Shown here: positions 36,968-46,674 of the stretch, one piece after another | Position numbering within the stretch: position 1 is the stretch's first letter | Layout: each line of letters starts with the position of its first letter | NCBI GenBank assembly: GCA_002352205.1 | Contig: DEHZ01000004.1 | Coordinates: 146,802-210,801 of the forward strand | Length of the DNA stretch: 64,000 nt | Source of the DNA: Flavobacterium sp. UBA2787 | Lineage (GTDB): Bacteria; Bacteroidota; Bacteroidia; Flavobacteriales; Flavobacteriaceae | Reading direction: 5' to 3' | The notes under the pieces: model-generated | What the model saw: the letters and a program-made list of their open reading frames with translations, nothing else | Told to the model about the DNA's origin: nothing | The model's database searches: none | Position numbers and translations under genes: made by a program

Positions 36968-38311
36968 ATGGAAAAACAAACCAATTTCTTTCAGTCCAAC
37001 ACCGCAAAAATCATTATGGTTGGCTTTTTAACGCTCATTTTATTGATTCCTCTTCAATTTGTGAAAAGTCTTATTGAAGAACGTTCCATTCGCCAAAAAG
37101 AAGTCGTCTCCGAAACTTCTGAAAAATGGGGCGAAGAAATTTACTTTTATGGTCCGATTTTGAAAATTCCATACAAACACACCAGCGAAGTAATTGAATA
37201 TGATGGCAAAACCAACGTACAAGTAAAAAAATATGTCACCGAAACCAAACTGGCCTATTTCTTCCCGGAAGAACTAAAAAATACTACCGATGTCACGATG
37301 GTCAAACCGTTGCAACGCAGTTTGTATAAGTCGAATGTGTTTAATGCTCAAATGGATTTTTCGGGAAGTTATGTTTTTCCGAACTTCAAAATCAATTCGA
37401 TTGCGGATGAGAATATTATGTGGGACAAAGCCACAATAATGATTCGCACAACGAATTTGAAAAGCATCAAAAGTCAAGTGAATTTAAAATTGGGCGATTC
37501 GGTTTATCGTTTTGAACCAACGCAAAACAAGCAAAATGATTCGATGTCCACATTAGAAACCGGTTTGGTGAATCTACAATCGCTTCAGCAAAACAAAAAG
37601 CAAATCTTCACTTTTAACATCAATTACAACGGAAGTAAGATGATTCATTTTGCTCCGATTGGTAAAACTACTTCGGCAAAAATGAAATCCAACTGGCCAT
37701 CGCCGAGTTTTTCCGGGAATTTTTTACCAAATGATAAAAATAAAGTAATTACAGCCAAAGGGTTTGAAGCCGAATGGGAAGTTTTGCACCTCAACAGACC
37801 ATTTCCACAACAATCCTTCGAAACATTACCAAATGTGAAACTGCATGCTTTTGGTGTCGATTTTATTACAACTGTAGATGAATACCAACAAAACGAACGA
37901 GCTTCGAAGTATGGATTTTTGGTCATTGGATTGACGTTTTTAATTTTTTTCCTCATTCAAAGCATTAGTAAAATCAACATTCATATTTTTCAATATTCGA
38001 TGATTGGATTGGCGTTGATAATGTTTTATACATTGCTGATTTCGATTACAGAACACAGTAGTTTCACGTTGGCTTATGTGTTTGCCGGAGCTTCGGTAAT
38101 TGTGTTGATTTCACTCTACTCCATCTCGATTTTAAAGAACAAAAAGTTTCCGGCGTTCATCGGAATTTCGCTAACGTTTTTATACACGTTTATTTTTGTG
38201 ATAATTCAAATGGAAGATTATGCGTTGTTGGTGGGTAGCATTGGATTGTTCTTGATTTTAGCTGCCGTGATGTATTTTTCCAGAAAGATTGATTGGGGAG
38301 CGGGGAATTGA
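36968..38311 (+). CDS. creD: Cell envelope integrity protein CreD
   Basis: CreD is an inner-membrane protein, controlled by CreBC in enterobacteria and linked to envelope stress and beta-lactam tolerance. The 447-residue protein has an N-terminal helix (IIMVGFLTLILLIPLQFVKS), followed by the characteristic VVSETSEKWG. A large periplasmic domain spans about residues 50-310. A cluster of five to six C-terminal helices (YGFLVIGLTFLIFFL and on) completes the family layout. Here its neighbours are an HTH_34 regulator and DUF1361; no CreBC pair is present in the window. Confidence 0.93.
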   Translation: MEKQTNFFQSNTAKIIMVGFLTLILLIPLQFVKSLIEERSIRQKEVVSETSEKWGEEIYFYGPILKIPYKHTSEVIEYDGKTNVQVKKYVTETKLAYFFPEELKNTTDVTMVKPLQRSLYKSNVFNAQMDFSGSYVFPNFKINSIADENIMWDKATIMIRTTNLKSIKSQVNLKLGDSVYRFEPTQNKQNDSMSTLETGLVNLQSLQQNKKQIFTFNINYNGSKMIHFAPIGKTTSAKMKSNWPSPSFSGNFLPNDKNKVITAKGFEAEWEVLHLNRPFPQQSFETLPNVKLHAFGVDFITTVDEYQQNERASKYGFLVIGLTFLIFFLIQSISKINIHIFQYSMIGLALIMFYTLLISITEHSSFTLAYVFAGASVIVLISLYSISILKNKKFPAFIGISLTFLYTFIFVIIQMEDYALLVGSIGLFLILAAVMYFSRKIDWGAGN

Positions 38312-38324
38312 GTTTTCTCGTAAA

Positions 38325-38475
38325 GTTTTTTAATTTTCTCGCAAAGACGCAGAGACGCAAAGGGTTAACTTTTACTTTCCGACTTTGCGGCTTTGCGAGA
38401 TGAAATAAACCATTAAGAAAGTATGGTTCATTGAGCTTGCTTGGTGAGGTTGATTTCTTAGTGGTTTTTTGTTTT
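38325..38475. repeat. Palindromic intergenic repeats of the CGCAAAG type
   Basis: After creD, TCTCGCAAAG (near 38337) is followed by further CGCAGAG and CGCAAAG units, then by inverted CTTTGCGGCTTTGCGAGA ending near 38401. These form a long imperfect hairpin. A second dyad follows: AAACCATTAAGAA (near 38407) and TTCTTAGTGGTTT (near 38455). Such CGCAAAG text is scattered through many unrelated bacterial genomes. The 290 bases between creD and the next gene hold nothing else recognisable. Confidence 0.65.
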
Positions 38476-38600
38476 GTTGATAAGTTGGGAGGAATGGGAT
38501 TGTTAATTTTTTTATATTTGAGAGAATAAAAATACAGAAGCATACTCTTTCTTATATTTCAATTATTTATTTTTAATTAATACTTACTTAATCTTACAGA

Positions 38601-39590
38601 ATGAATTATTGTCAACACACTGACTTAATTAAACTTTCTTTTCCAGAACTTGACTTAGTCAAAGAGTCTGAATTTTATATTTTTAATAATGAAGACTTTG
38701 CTGTAAAATTAATCAATCAATGTATCGACTTTTGTGAAAATATTCAAAGTAAAATTAACATTAATATCCATTTTTCTGTTCAATATAGCCATATATTTAA
38801 TGCTAAAGCTATTGTGAAAAAAAACAATGGTGTAATAATTTTTAATTCAGGTCTAATTGATAAATTAGAGACAATAGTTTTAGATTGTATTGAAATTTTT
38901 AGTTATGAAAACATTGCAATTTTAACAATGAATAAAGAAGAAAAAAAAGATTTAATAATTCTTTTTTCTGAATTTTGTATATCATACCTTTTTTATCATG
39001 AATTTGCACATATAATGCAAATGTTAGATTCAACAGACCAAAAAAATCAACATCTACAAGAAGAATATTCAGATGTAAATTCCTTTAATATTAAGAATCA
39101 TGTTTATGAGTTAGATGCGGATCATTTTGGAGTTTCTATGAGTACAACTGATTTGCTAACATACATATGGAATAAACAATATCCAATTAATCCAGTTTTA
39201 TTATTTAATTTAATTACAATTTCATTATTTACAATTTCTAGTCTCATAATCGAATTTTCGGGGAAAGATTTTAAAACAATTTATTATAAAAGAAAAAGTC
39301 ATCCACATCCATTAATTAGAATTATTGAATGTACTGAACAGATTCTTTTTTTTATTTCTCAAAATTTTAAAATTGATGAAGTCTTTTTTCAAGCCACTCT
39401 TCAAAGAAATATTAAAATTATAGATCAAATTAATTACAGTAGTTGCCGGGCGGTTGGTTATTCAAATTTGCTTGAATATAAAATTCATGAAATAGAAAAA
39501 TACATCAATGAAATAGAAGAAAATAATAATTCATTTAAAGAATTGATTAGATTCCGATCTCAAGAACTTTCAAATATTTTATTGAGTTAA
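38601..39590 (+). CDS. Soluble M48-like metallopeptidase domain protein
   Basis: This 329-residue protein has no signal peptide. It carries a zinc-site signature: H133-E-F-A-H137, then E170 in ELDADHFGV, and a late SHPHPLIRI. The order HExxH, ExxxD, HP-R is that of M48-type gluzincins. The usual membrane helices of HtpX or Ste24 are absent, so it is a cytosolic or phage-defence-like variant; the family is not certain. The region is even more AT-rich than its neighbours and follows intergenic palindromes, which may mean it was acquired. I cannot name a substrate. Confidence 0.72.
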   Translation: MNYCQHTDLIKLSFPELDLVKESEFYIFNNEDFAVKLINQCIDFCENIQSKININIHFSVQYSHIFNAKAIVKKNNGVIIFNSGLIDKLETIVLDCIEIFSYENIAILTMNKEEKKDLIILFSEFCISYLFYHEFAHIMQMLDSTDQKNQHLQEEYSDVNSFNIKNHVYELDADHFGVSMSTTDLLTYIWNKQYPINPVLLFNLITISLFTISSLIIEFSGKDFKTIYYKRKSHPHPLIRIIECTEQILFFISQNFKIDEVFFQATLQRNIKIIDQINYSSCRAVGYSNLLEYKIHEIEKYINEIEENNNSFKELIRFRSQELSNILLS

Positions 39591-39670
39591 ACCTTTCAGT
39601 CTAGCTTAGAATCCTTTTATACACTTCACAATTTAATAATATTAATTTCAAAAAAATTAAAAATGAACAT

Positions 39671-39946
39671 ATGAAAAAACTATTCTTTTTCATTTTACTT
39701 ATATTTGTTGGAATAGTTACTTTCTTTATATACTATAACTCCGCTCAATACATCAAAAACCAAGAATGGAAATATTCAAATGGAATGTATATTGGTGATT
39801 GGTTAAATCAAAGTAATATTGAAATTAATAACAGAATCATAAAAGGAAAAAATGCAGAAGCAAAAATTGTTTTCTGCTTTGGCCATAAACTTATTCTAAA
39901 AAATATTGAAAACGGCGAAACAGGACATTATGTAAATAAAAATTGA
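39671..39946 (+). CDS. Small membrane-anchored or exported protein of unknown function
   Basis: This 91-residue protein has an N-terminal hydrophobic segment (MKKLFFFILLIFVGIVTFFI) followed by YYNSAQYIKNQEWKYSNGM. The polar remainder has short beta strands (IKGKNAEAKIVFCFGHKLIL). I recognise no family. It follows the peptidase gene by 80 bases and ends before a bidirectional terminator. Confidence 0.65.
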   Translation: MKKLFFFILLIFVGIVTFFIYYNSAQYIKNQEWKYSNGMYIGDWLNQSNIEINNRIIKGKNAEAKIVFCFGHKLILKNIENGETGHYVNKN

Positions 39947-39951
39947 AACAA

Positions 39952-39991
39952 AAAAAAACGGAAACAACTACTCAAAGTGTTTCCGTTTTTG
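39952..39991. terminator. Bidirectional terminator
   Basis: AAAACGGAAACA pairs with TGTTTCCGTTTT around an 11-base loop, with A and T tracts on the two sides. It separates convergent genes. Confidence 0.85.
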
Positions 39992-40034
39992 CATTCAGTC
40001 CATAACGTGTAGGACTTTCATTTACTTTTAAGAA

Positions 40035-40457
40035 TTAATCTTTTTCATACACGGTAATAATACCGGCAGCATCTTTAACTTTTAATTCTGAAAGCGTAAG
40101 ATTCATAATATCTTGTGTTTTTGATACACCATCAATAATTGTTGTTAAATTATTGTGTGATCTTGAATAGGTTCCGGTTTCTGTAATCAAGTCGCATGGA
40201 GTAGTTGTAGAATCATATTCTCCTTGATTCACATCGTTGTCAATTTTAAGATCTAGATAATCTTTATCACAACCTTCTTCATTATGTGGATAATCAAATA
40301 AAACTTCTTGTCCGGAAATTATTGAACCTACTTTTGATACATTCCATTTACCTACTACAGGTAATAGTGTTTCTCCTTCGTTATCGTCATCACTACATGA
40401 AGTGGCAAATAATCCGATAGTTACTGCAAAGGCGAATAATAGACTTCGATTTTTCAT
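40035..40457 (-). CDS. Lipocalin-like lipoprotein
   Basis: This 140-residue lipoprotein has a signal peptide with the cysteine in LFATSCSDDD. It has a lipocalin-like start in the mature part (LLPVVGKWNVSKV), a conserved cysteine pair (EEGCDKDYLDL and TTPCDLITETGTY), and a terminal strand LKVKDAAGIITVYEKD. The SDDDNEG after the cysteine fits the flavobacterial surface-export signal. The ligand is unknown. It is read alone, downstream of the MFS transporter gene but across that gene's terminator. Confidence 0.82.
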   Translation of the reverse strand: MKNRSLLFAFAVTIGLFATSCSDDDNEGETLLPVVGKWNVSKVGSIISGQEVLFDYPHNEEGCDKDYLDLKIDNDVNQGEYDSTTTPCDLITETGTYSRSHNNLTTIIDGVSKTQDIMNLTLSELKVKDAAGIITVYEKD

Positions 40458-40564
40458 AATTTGTTTATTTTATTGTTAGGTGTAAAGGTAGTTGAGTAAG
40501 AGAAGGTGCTTGTTACAGAATTATGAGTAAGGTTTATACAATTACGGTCCAAAAGCCAAAAATG

Positions 40565-40592
40565 CAAAAACCCGGCAATCACTTGCCGGGTC
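40565..40592 (-). terminator. Terminator of the polysaccharide utilisation operon
   Basis: The perfect 8-bp stem CCCGGCAA/TTGCCGGG has a 4-base loop. On the minus strand it runs into TTTTTGC. Confidence 0.85.
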
Positions 40593-40615
40593 TGGTTTCT
40601 AAAATTCAAAATTTG

Positions 40616-42376
40616 TTAGTGGCTTCCTTCTGCTTCAATTTCATCCACATTTATTCCTTGTTTTTTCAAAATACCTTTTACTAATATGGCAAACAAAGTA
40701 AGGTATCCAAAACATAAAACCGGAATAATATACGAATTATGAATACCAATTATATCCGATAATTTACCTTGTAATGGCGGAATAATTCCACCTCCTAAAA
40801 TCATCATTACTAAGAAAGCTGAACCTTGAGCCGTATATTTTCCTAAACCAATTACCGATAAACTGAAAATAGCCGGCCACATAATGCTACATGCCAAACC
40901 ACCAGCTAAAAATGCATAAATAGCAACCATTCCATCAGTAGTTAAACCGATTACCATTGCTATTATTCCCATTAAACCAAAAACGGTTAATGTTCTTGCG
41001 GGTTTGTCTTTACAGATAAAAAAGGCAATAATTTGAATAAATACACAGAAAACATAATAATATAAAGGCGACATATCTTTGTCTGCAATAATATTTACAA
41101 TCAAGATAACAGCAAAAGCAATCAAGGGAATAACAATTAAAGCGATGGTTTTCTTTATTCCTTTTAAATCAAAAACAGCGATAGCTCCAGCCCAGCGGCC
41201 AATCATTAAACTTCCCCAATACATCGAAATATAAGGTGCAATTTCAGACGACTGTAATCCTCCGAACTCTTTTAAACTAAGTAATTCTCCTAAATTACTT
41301 CCCACGGCAACTTCCACACCCACGTAAGTGAAAATGGCTAACATTCCCAATACCAATTGAGGATATTGCATTGCTCCCCAGCCGTCACTTTTCTTTTGAG
41401 CACTTTTATTCGCAAAAAGTAAACCACCAACAATCACAAGTAATGCTCCGGAAAGCCAATACATTCTTTCTTTTTCTAATGGATGTTTTAAGGTTTCTAT
41501 TTCAGCATTTTTATTTGCTATTAGTGTTTCATAATCCGCTGTAGTATCATCAGTTGAAATCTGAGATTTTAAAGTAGACAATTCAATTTGTAATGCATCA
41601 ATTTTTATAGCTTCTTCGCTTTTATAACTTGAAAAAACAGGAGCAAAACAAATAGCCAGCAATCCGGTCATAACTACTAATGTTGTTAAAGCTTTATTCG
41701 CTTTCTCCATCGGTTCGTTAGAAATACCATCAGGAACTTTTTTAGAAAAAAAGAATAATGCTGCTGCTACTAAAAATAATACCCCAACACCAACGTATAA
41801 TAAAATAACTTTATCTAATCCTAAACTTTTTATTTGATCATCACTCACAGAAGCAGCTGAACCAAATAATGCAAATGCCACGATTAGCGGGCCGATTGTT
41901 GTTCCAAAAGAATTGATTCCACCTCCTAAATTCACTCTGCTTGTACCCGTTTTTGGGTCGCCAAGCAAAATGGCAAACGGATTAGCAGCTGTTTGTTGTA
42001 AGGAGAAACCTAATGCAACGATGAACAATCCTACTAACATTCCGGCATAAACATTTGCCTGAACTGCTAAAATCATTGCTCCTGCACCTAAGGCCGAAAA
42101 CAATAAACCATAAACAATACTTCTTTTATAACCCCATTTACTCACTAAATCTTTACCGTTTAAGGCTCCAAAAGCAAATAGAAACAGAGCTCCTAAATAA
42201 TAAGCTGTGTAAAATGCAAAATCGACCAACTGCGATTGAAATTGATCTAATGAAAAATAACTTTTGCAAAATGGAATAAAAATACTGTTTCCGGCAGCTA
42301 TAAATCCCCAAAAGAAAAACACTGTAATCAGGGTGTAAAGAGCAGGATAATTCGTTTTTGTAATTTCTTGACTCAT
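40616..42376 (-). CDS. Sugar MFS transporter (FucP-like) with coiled-coil insert
   Basis: This 586-residue major-facilitator protein is related to FucP and the glucose/galactose transporters. Visible motifs include [20 protein letters not shown], the loop [24 protein letters not shown] near the sixth helix and [19 protein letters not shown] late in the chain. Compared with the usual ~430 residues, it has an extra hydrophilic helical stretch of about 60 residues (around [16 protein letters not shown] and [17 protein letters not shown]) between two membrane helices. It closes the PUL and should import the final mono- or disaccharide across the inner membrane. Confidence 0.9.
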   Translation of the reverse strand: MSQEITKTNYPALYTLITVFFFWGFIAAGNSIFIPFCKSYFSLDQFQSQLVDFAFYTAYYLGALFLFAFGALNGKDLVSKWGYKRSIVYGLLFSALGAGAMILAVQANVYAGMLVGLFIVALGFSLQQTAANPFAILLGDPKTGTSRVNLGGGINSFGTTIGPLIVAFALFGSAASVSDDQIKSLGLDKVILLYVGVGVLFLVAAALFFFSKKVPDGISNEPMEKANKALTTLVVMTGLLAICFAPVFSSYKSEEAIKIDALQIELSTLKSQISTDDTTADYETLIANKNAEIETLKHPLEKERMYWLSGALLVIVGGLLFANKSAQKKSDGWGAMQYPQLVLGMLAIFTYVGVEVAVGSNLGELLSLKEFGGLQSSEIAPYISMYWGSLMIGRWAGAIAVFDLKGIKKTIALIVIPLIAFAVILIVNIIADKDMSPLYYYVFCVFIQIIAFFICKDKPARTLTVFGLMGIIAMVIGLTTDGMVAIYAFLAGGLACSIMWPAIFSLSVIGLGKYTAQGSAFLVMMILGGGIIPPLQGKLSDIIGIHNSYIIPVLCFGYLTLFAILVKGILKKQGINVDEIEAEGSH

Positions 42377-42550
42377 TATTTGTTTAGTTAAAAGGTTAGT
42401 TATGAGAAATTTTAAATGGTTAAATTTGATTATTAAATAGTAGCTTTTGAAAACATTTTAAATATACATTGAAGCTCTATTAAATTGGTTAATGTTCACA
42501 AATAGTTATTAACGAAAAAGTGTTTAAAAAAAGTCGGAATTGAATCGTAT

Positions 42551-44308
42551 TTATTCTGCTTTTTTGATTTCACTTCTGGGTCCGATTCCATTGTTATTAA
42601 ATGCTTCAATTTGGAAATAATAAACATCCGAACGATCTAAACCATTAAAATAATATTCATTTTTGCCATAAACCATAATGGAACCGTATAATTTGTCCGG
42701 CGATTTTCCAAAGTAAATTACGTAACCATCTGCCGCAGGTTCTTGTTGCCACTTGAACCAAACATTTCGTCTTTCACCTTTAATTTTTGGAGCAGAACGT
42801 AAGGGTACAAAATTTTGAACATCCTTTGGTTTCTCTCCTGAACCTTTTCCGAAGGCTCTGAATCCACTTAATGCAAATTTTCCGGTTGGCATTCCGTAGT
42901 TTTCCAATTTTAAAAACCTTGCTTTTACTGGAGTTTGAAATTCAATGTATTCGTGCGGAACATCTTTGGTGCTTTTACTTTTATCAACAATAATTTTCCA
43001 ATTTTTACCATCGTTGGAAGCATATAAAATGTATTTATGACCGTTAGTTTTCTCAGGTTTTCCCATTAATTCAGCATCTTGATCGGCATAATTGATTTGT
43101 ATGGCGTTCACAGTGCTCATTTCGCCTAAATCAGAAATGATAAATTCGCCTTTATTGGCTGTTTTAGCACTCCAATACGTTTTAATATCTTCATTCACGG
43201 CAAAATTTGCTTGAAATCCGCCTAAAGTTGAAGAAACTTGTACCGGTTTATTGTAATTGAGCAACATCCAACCTGAAAAATGTTCGTTTAAGTGATTTTT
43301 ATTTTGAGATGGTAAATAAGTTGGATAGTCACCGTATGCCGTATTACTATACATCACACCATCCTCATCAAAACCGGATGGCCAGATTCCGATACGGCGT
43401 TCGAAATTATTTTTCACACAGATTCCAATCGTGGAAACGTGCCAATATTGATTGTTATTGTCTTGATACGTTCCGCCATGCCCTGCTCCTCTTGCAAATC
43501 CGCCCGGCTTATAGGAAAATGGATTATGTGGTTGGTATTTGAAAGGTCCAAGTGGATTGTTTCCCACATACACACCATCAGCATATCCACTGAATTCAGT
43601 TCCCGGAGCTCCGTATTGCAAATAATATTTATTGTTGTGTTTGGTCATAAAAGCACCTTCGGTAAAAGGTTGCAAAAAGGTGTTATCGTTGTTCTCGCCA
43701 AATCGTTCCCAACCATGTTCATCATCATTTAATGCTAAAACAGGAACGGGTTCGCCTTCGGGTTGAAAAGTTTTTCTATTTAATTTCAATCCATATAACG
43801 GATATAAATTACTGGAACCGTAATACATATACACCTCATCTTTTTCCTGATCCCAAAAAATTTGTGGATCCCAAGCTCCTGCTTGATGTTTGTGAACCAA
43901 TTCTTTCCAATCATCAATTTCCGGATTTTTACTCATCCACAACGGAAATTCTTTTGAGTGTGTTGAACCAATTACTAACAACGTATCATTGACAAATGAC
44001 AAAGAAGGAGCACATAATTCGTCATACACTTTATGTTCCGGACGAAGAAATTTTCGAGAAACAAATTCCCAATTCAGCATATCATCGCTGTGCCAATAAC
44101 CCCATTGATTGGTTGAAAAAAGATAATACTTTCCTTTGAAAAATGTAATTACCGGATCGGCAGTAGCTCTGTGTTTTCCTTGCGTAACAAAATTTGGAAT
44201 TGGACAATATCCGTAATCAATACTAATTGGATTACAATAGGTTTTTTGTTGGGAAAACGCAGAAGTTATTCCCATCAAAAAAAATAATATGATATATAGG
44301 TTTTTCAT
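42551..44308 (-). CDS. GH43-like glycoside hydrolase with discoidin domain
   Basis: The 585-residue exported protein has a signal peptide (MKNLYIILFFLMGITSAFS). A five-bladed-propeller hydrolase domain spans about residues 20-330. Candidate catalytic acids are the aspartate in RATADPVITFF, the aspartate in AWDPQIFWD and the glutamate in TEGAFMTK, in the order expected for GH43. A discoidin (F5/8 type C) domain (about residues 345-490) and a final fibronectin-like domain follow. Its family membership beyond GH43-like is unsure. It lies in the PUL between GH3 and the MFS transporter. Confidence 0.83.
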   Translation of the reverse strand: MKNLYIILFFLMGITSAFSQQKTYCNPISIDYGYCPIPNFVTQGKHRATADPVITFFKGKYYLFSTNQWGYWHSDDMLNWEFVSRKFLRPEHKVYDELCAPSLSFVNDTLLVIGSTHSKEFPLWMSKNPEIDDWKELVHKHQAGAWDPQIFWDQEKDEVYMYYGSSNLYPLYGLKLNRKTFQPEGEPVPVLALNDDEHGWERFGENNDNTFLQPFTEGAFMTKHNNKYYLQYGAPGTEFSGYADGVYVGNNPLGPFKYQPHNPFSYKPGGFARGAGHGGTYQDNNNQYWHVSTIGICVKNNFERRIGIWPSGFDEDGVMYSNTAYGDYPTYLPSQNKNHLNEHFSGWMLLNYNKPVQVSSTLGGFQANFAVNEDIKTYWSAKTANKGEFIISDLGEMSTVNAIQINYADQDAELMGKPEKTNGHKYILYASNDGKNWKIIVDKSKSTKDVPHEYIEFQTPVKARFLKLENYGMPTGKFALSGFRAFGKGSGEKPKDVQNFVPLRSAPKIKGERRNVWFKWQQEPAADGYVIYFGKSPDKLYGSIMVYGKNEYYFNGLDRSDVYYFQIEAFNNNGIGPRSEIKKAE

Positions 44309-44321
44309 ATTTAAAAATTTA

Positions 44322-44353
44322 AAAAAAACCCTTTGAAAAGCTCAAAGGGTTTT
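44322..44353 (-). terminator. Hairpin between GH3 and GH43-like genes
   Basis: AACCCTTTGA pairs with TCAAAGGGTT around a 5-base loop, with a T tract on the minus strand. As it lies inside the PUL it probably acts as a partial terminator or mRNA stabiliser. Confidence 0.75.
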
Positions 44354-44372
44354 CAAGTAAACAAAAACTCAA

Positions 44373-46670
44373 TTATTTAACTAACTCAAATTGTACTTTT
44401 TCGGTAGTATTTGAATTTGTTCCGATGAAAACGTCGAACATTCCCGGTTCGGCTACAAATTCTAAATCGTAATTATAAAATTTTAAATCTTCTTCGGTAA
44501 TTTCAAAGGAAATGGTTTGCTTCTCCCCTTTTTTCAAAAGTATTTTTTGGAAACCTTTCAATTCTTTTACCGGTCTTGTTACAGAACCAACAATATCGCG
44601 AATGTAAAGTTGAACTACTTCTTTTCCGTCATAATTTCCGGTATTGGTAACTTCAACAGAAGCAATAATTTTACCGGCAGGAGACATTTTAGTATCCGAA
44701 ATTTTTAAATTAGAATAGAAAAAAGTAGTATAACTCAATCCATATCCAAACGGATATAAAGGTTCATTACGCTCGTCTATGTAAGTTGTTTTAAATTTTT
44801 CAAACTTTCCTTCTTTATTTCCTAAAGGTCTTCCGGTGTTTTTATGATTGTAAAAAATTGGAATTTGTCCGACACTTCTTGGAAAAGTTGCTGTTAATTT
44901 TCCGGATGGATTTTCATCCCCAAACAATACATCTGTAATCGCATAACCTGCTTCTGTGCCCGGAAACCAAACATTTAAAATGGTTGAAACTTTTTGCTCT
45001 TCTTCCACCATAACCAAAGGTCTTCCTGTGAATAAAACCAAAACAACCGGTTTTCCTGTTTTTAAAAGAGCATCTAATAATTCTTTTTGAACATCTGGGA
45101 TACCTAATTCGGTTCGACTACTTGATTCACCACTCATTTCAGATGATTCGCCAATCGCAGCTATAATCACATCGGCTTGAGCAGCAACTTGCAAAGCTTC
45201 ATTTAGCAATTCTTCTTTGGTTCGATTGTCGCGGTTTAATGTTTTTCCGAACATAGTTGCTCTTTCTTCATAAGCAGCATCAGCAACCAAATTACTTCCT
45301 TTTGCATAAATTACTTTGGCTGATTTACCTAAAATTTCTTGCATTCCTTTGGTCAATGAAACAGCACTTTCGTGTTTAGTAGCAACACTCCAAGTTCCCG
45401 GCATATTTACTGAATTATTTCCGAGTGGACCAATTACAGCGATTGTTCCCGATTTTTTTAAAGGCAAAATTTCTTTTTCATTTTTTAGTAAAACGAAGGA
45501 TTCTGCAGCGGTTTTCCTTGCTTCTGAACGATGAGCTTGTGTGAAAATATCTGTTTTATTACGTTTTAAATCACAGTAACGGTAAGGATCTTCAAATAAA
45601 CCCAAATCGTATTTTGCTCCTAAAATTAAACGAACAGCATTATCAATTTGTTGAACAGTTACTTTTCCTTCGTCAACCGATTTTTTTAAAGTGGATAAAA
45701 ATCCTTCACCTACCATGTCTAATTCAATTCCTGCGTTTAATGCTAAAGCTGAAACGGTTTGCAAATCACCCATTCCGTGATCGGTCATTTCCGGAATTCC
45801 GGTGTAATCTGTCACAACAAAACCGTTGAATTTCCATTGTTTACGAAGTACATCGGTCATTAACCATTTGTTTCCCGTGGCCGGAATTCCGTCAATTTCG
45901 TTAAACGAAGCCATCACCGAACCAACTCCTGCATCCACAGCAGCTTTGTATGGAGGGAAATATTCGTTATACATTCGAATTCTACTCATGTCTACGGTAT
46001 TATAATCTCGACCAGCTTCAGGAGCACCGTACAAAGCAAAATGTTTTACGCATGCTAAAATGGTATTGTTTAGTGACAAATCATTTCCTTGATAGCCTTT
46101 CACCATCGCTTTAGCAATTTGGCTTCCCAAATAGGCATCTTCTCCGGAACCTTCTGAAACTCTTCCCCAACGAGGGTCGCGGGAAATATCAACCATGGGC
46201 GAAAACGTCCAATTAATTCCGTCTGCACTGGCTTCTTTGGCGGCAATTTGAGCACTGCGTTCAATTAAAGGCATGTTCCAAGTACTTGATAATCCTAGTG
46301 GAATTGGAAAGGTGGTTTCGTATCCGTGAATAACATCCATTCCAAAAAGTAATGGAATTTTTAATCTGCTTTTTTCAACAGCTATTTTTTGAACTTCTCT
46401 GATTTTGGAAGCTGTTTTTATATTAAATAATCCTCCAACTTTTCCTTCTTCGATATTTTTAGCTACATTGGAACTGTTGGCTTGACCGGTTGTAATATCG
46501 CCAGAGGTGGGTAAGTTTAATTGCCCTATTTTTTCATCTAACGTCATTTTGGAAAGTAAATCTTCGATAAACTCCGATTTAGAAACAGGAGCTTTGGTTT
46601 TATTTCCTTTTTGAGCAAATAATGAGGTTGATATAAGGAGTGTTAGGACTATTGATTGTATTAATTTCAT
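44373..46670 (-). CDS. GH3 beta-glucosidase (BglX-like)
   Basis: I chose the ATG at 46670, which starts the signal peptide MKLIQSIVLTLLISTSLFAQ. A further 30 codons are open upstream but overlap the esterase gene. The 765-residue protein has the GH3 N-terminal barrel with KHFALYGAPEAGRDYN and the nucleophile aspartate in GFVVTDYTG. The C-terminal sandwich domain contains IGESSEMSGESSSR with the acid/base region, and a fibronectin type III-like domain ends the chain. It releases glucose from the non-reducing ends of beta-glucosides in the periplasm. It lies 4 bases after the esterase gene, in the middle of the PUL. Confidence 0.95.
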   Translation of the reverse strand: MKLIQSIVLTLLISTSLFAQKGNKTKAPVSKSEFIEDLLSKMTLDEKIGQLNLPTSGDITTGQANSSNVAKNIEEGKVGGLFNIKTASKIREVQKIAVEKSRLKIPLLFGMDVIHGYETTFPIPLGLSSTWNMPLIERSAQIAAKEASADGINWTFSPMVDISRDPRWGRVSEGSGEDAYLGSQIAKAMVKGYQGNDLSLNNTILACVKHFALYGAPEAGRDYNTVDMSRIRMYNEYFPPYKAAVDAGVGSVMASFNEIDGIPATGNKWLMTDVLRKQWKFNGFVVTDYTGIPEMTDHGMGDLQTVSALALNAGIELDMVGEGFLSTLKKSVDEGKVTVQQIDNAVRLILGAKYDLGLFEDPYRYCDLKRNKTDIFTQAHRSEARKTAAESFVLLKNEKEILPLKKSGTIAVIGPLGNNSVNMPGTWSVATKHESAVSLTKGMQEILGKSAKVIYAKGSNLVADAAYEERATMFGKTLNRDNRTKEELLNEALQVAAQADVIIAAIGESSEMSGESSSRTELGIPDVQKELLDALLKTGKPVVLVLFTGRPLVMVEEEQKVSTILNVWFPGTEAGYAITDVLFGDENPSGKLTATFPRSVGQIPIFYNHKNTGRPLGNKEGKFEKFKTTYIDERNEPLYPFGYGLSYTTFFYSNLKISDTKMSPAGKIIASVEVTNTGNYDGKEVVQLYIRDIVGSVTRPVKELKGFQKILLKKGEKQTISFEITEEDLKFYNYDLEFVAEPGMFDVFIGTNSNTTEKVQFELVK

Positions 46671-46674
46671 GTTT

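Noticed and set aside
38190-38543. 117-codon minus-strand frame after creD
   Set aside because: It is made of the antisense end of creD and of the palindromic intergenic repeat; no protein features.
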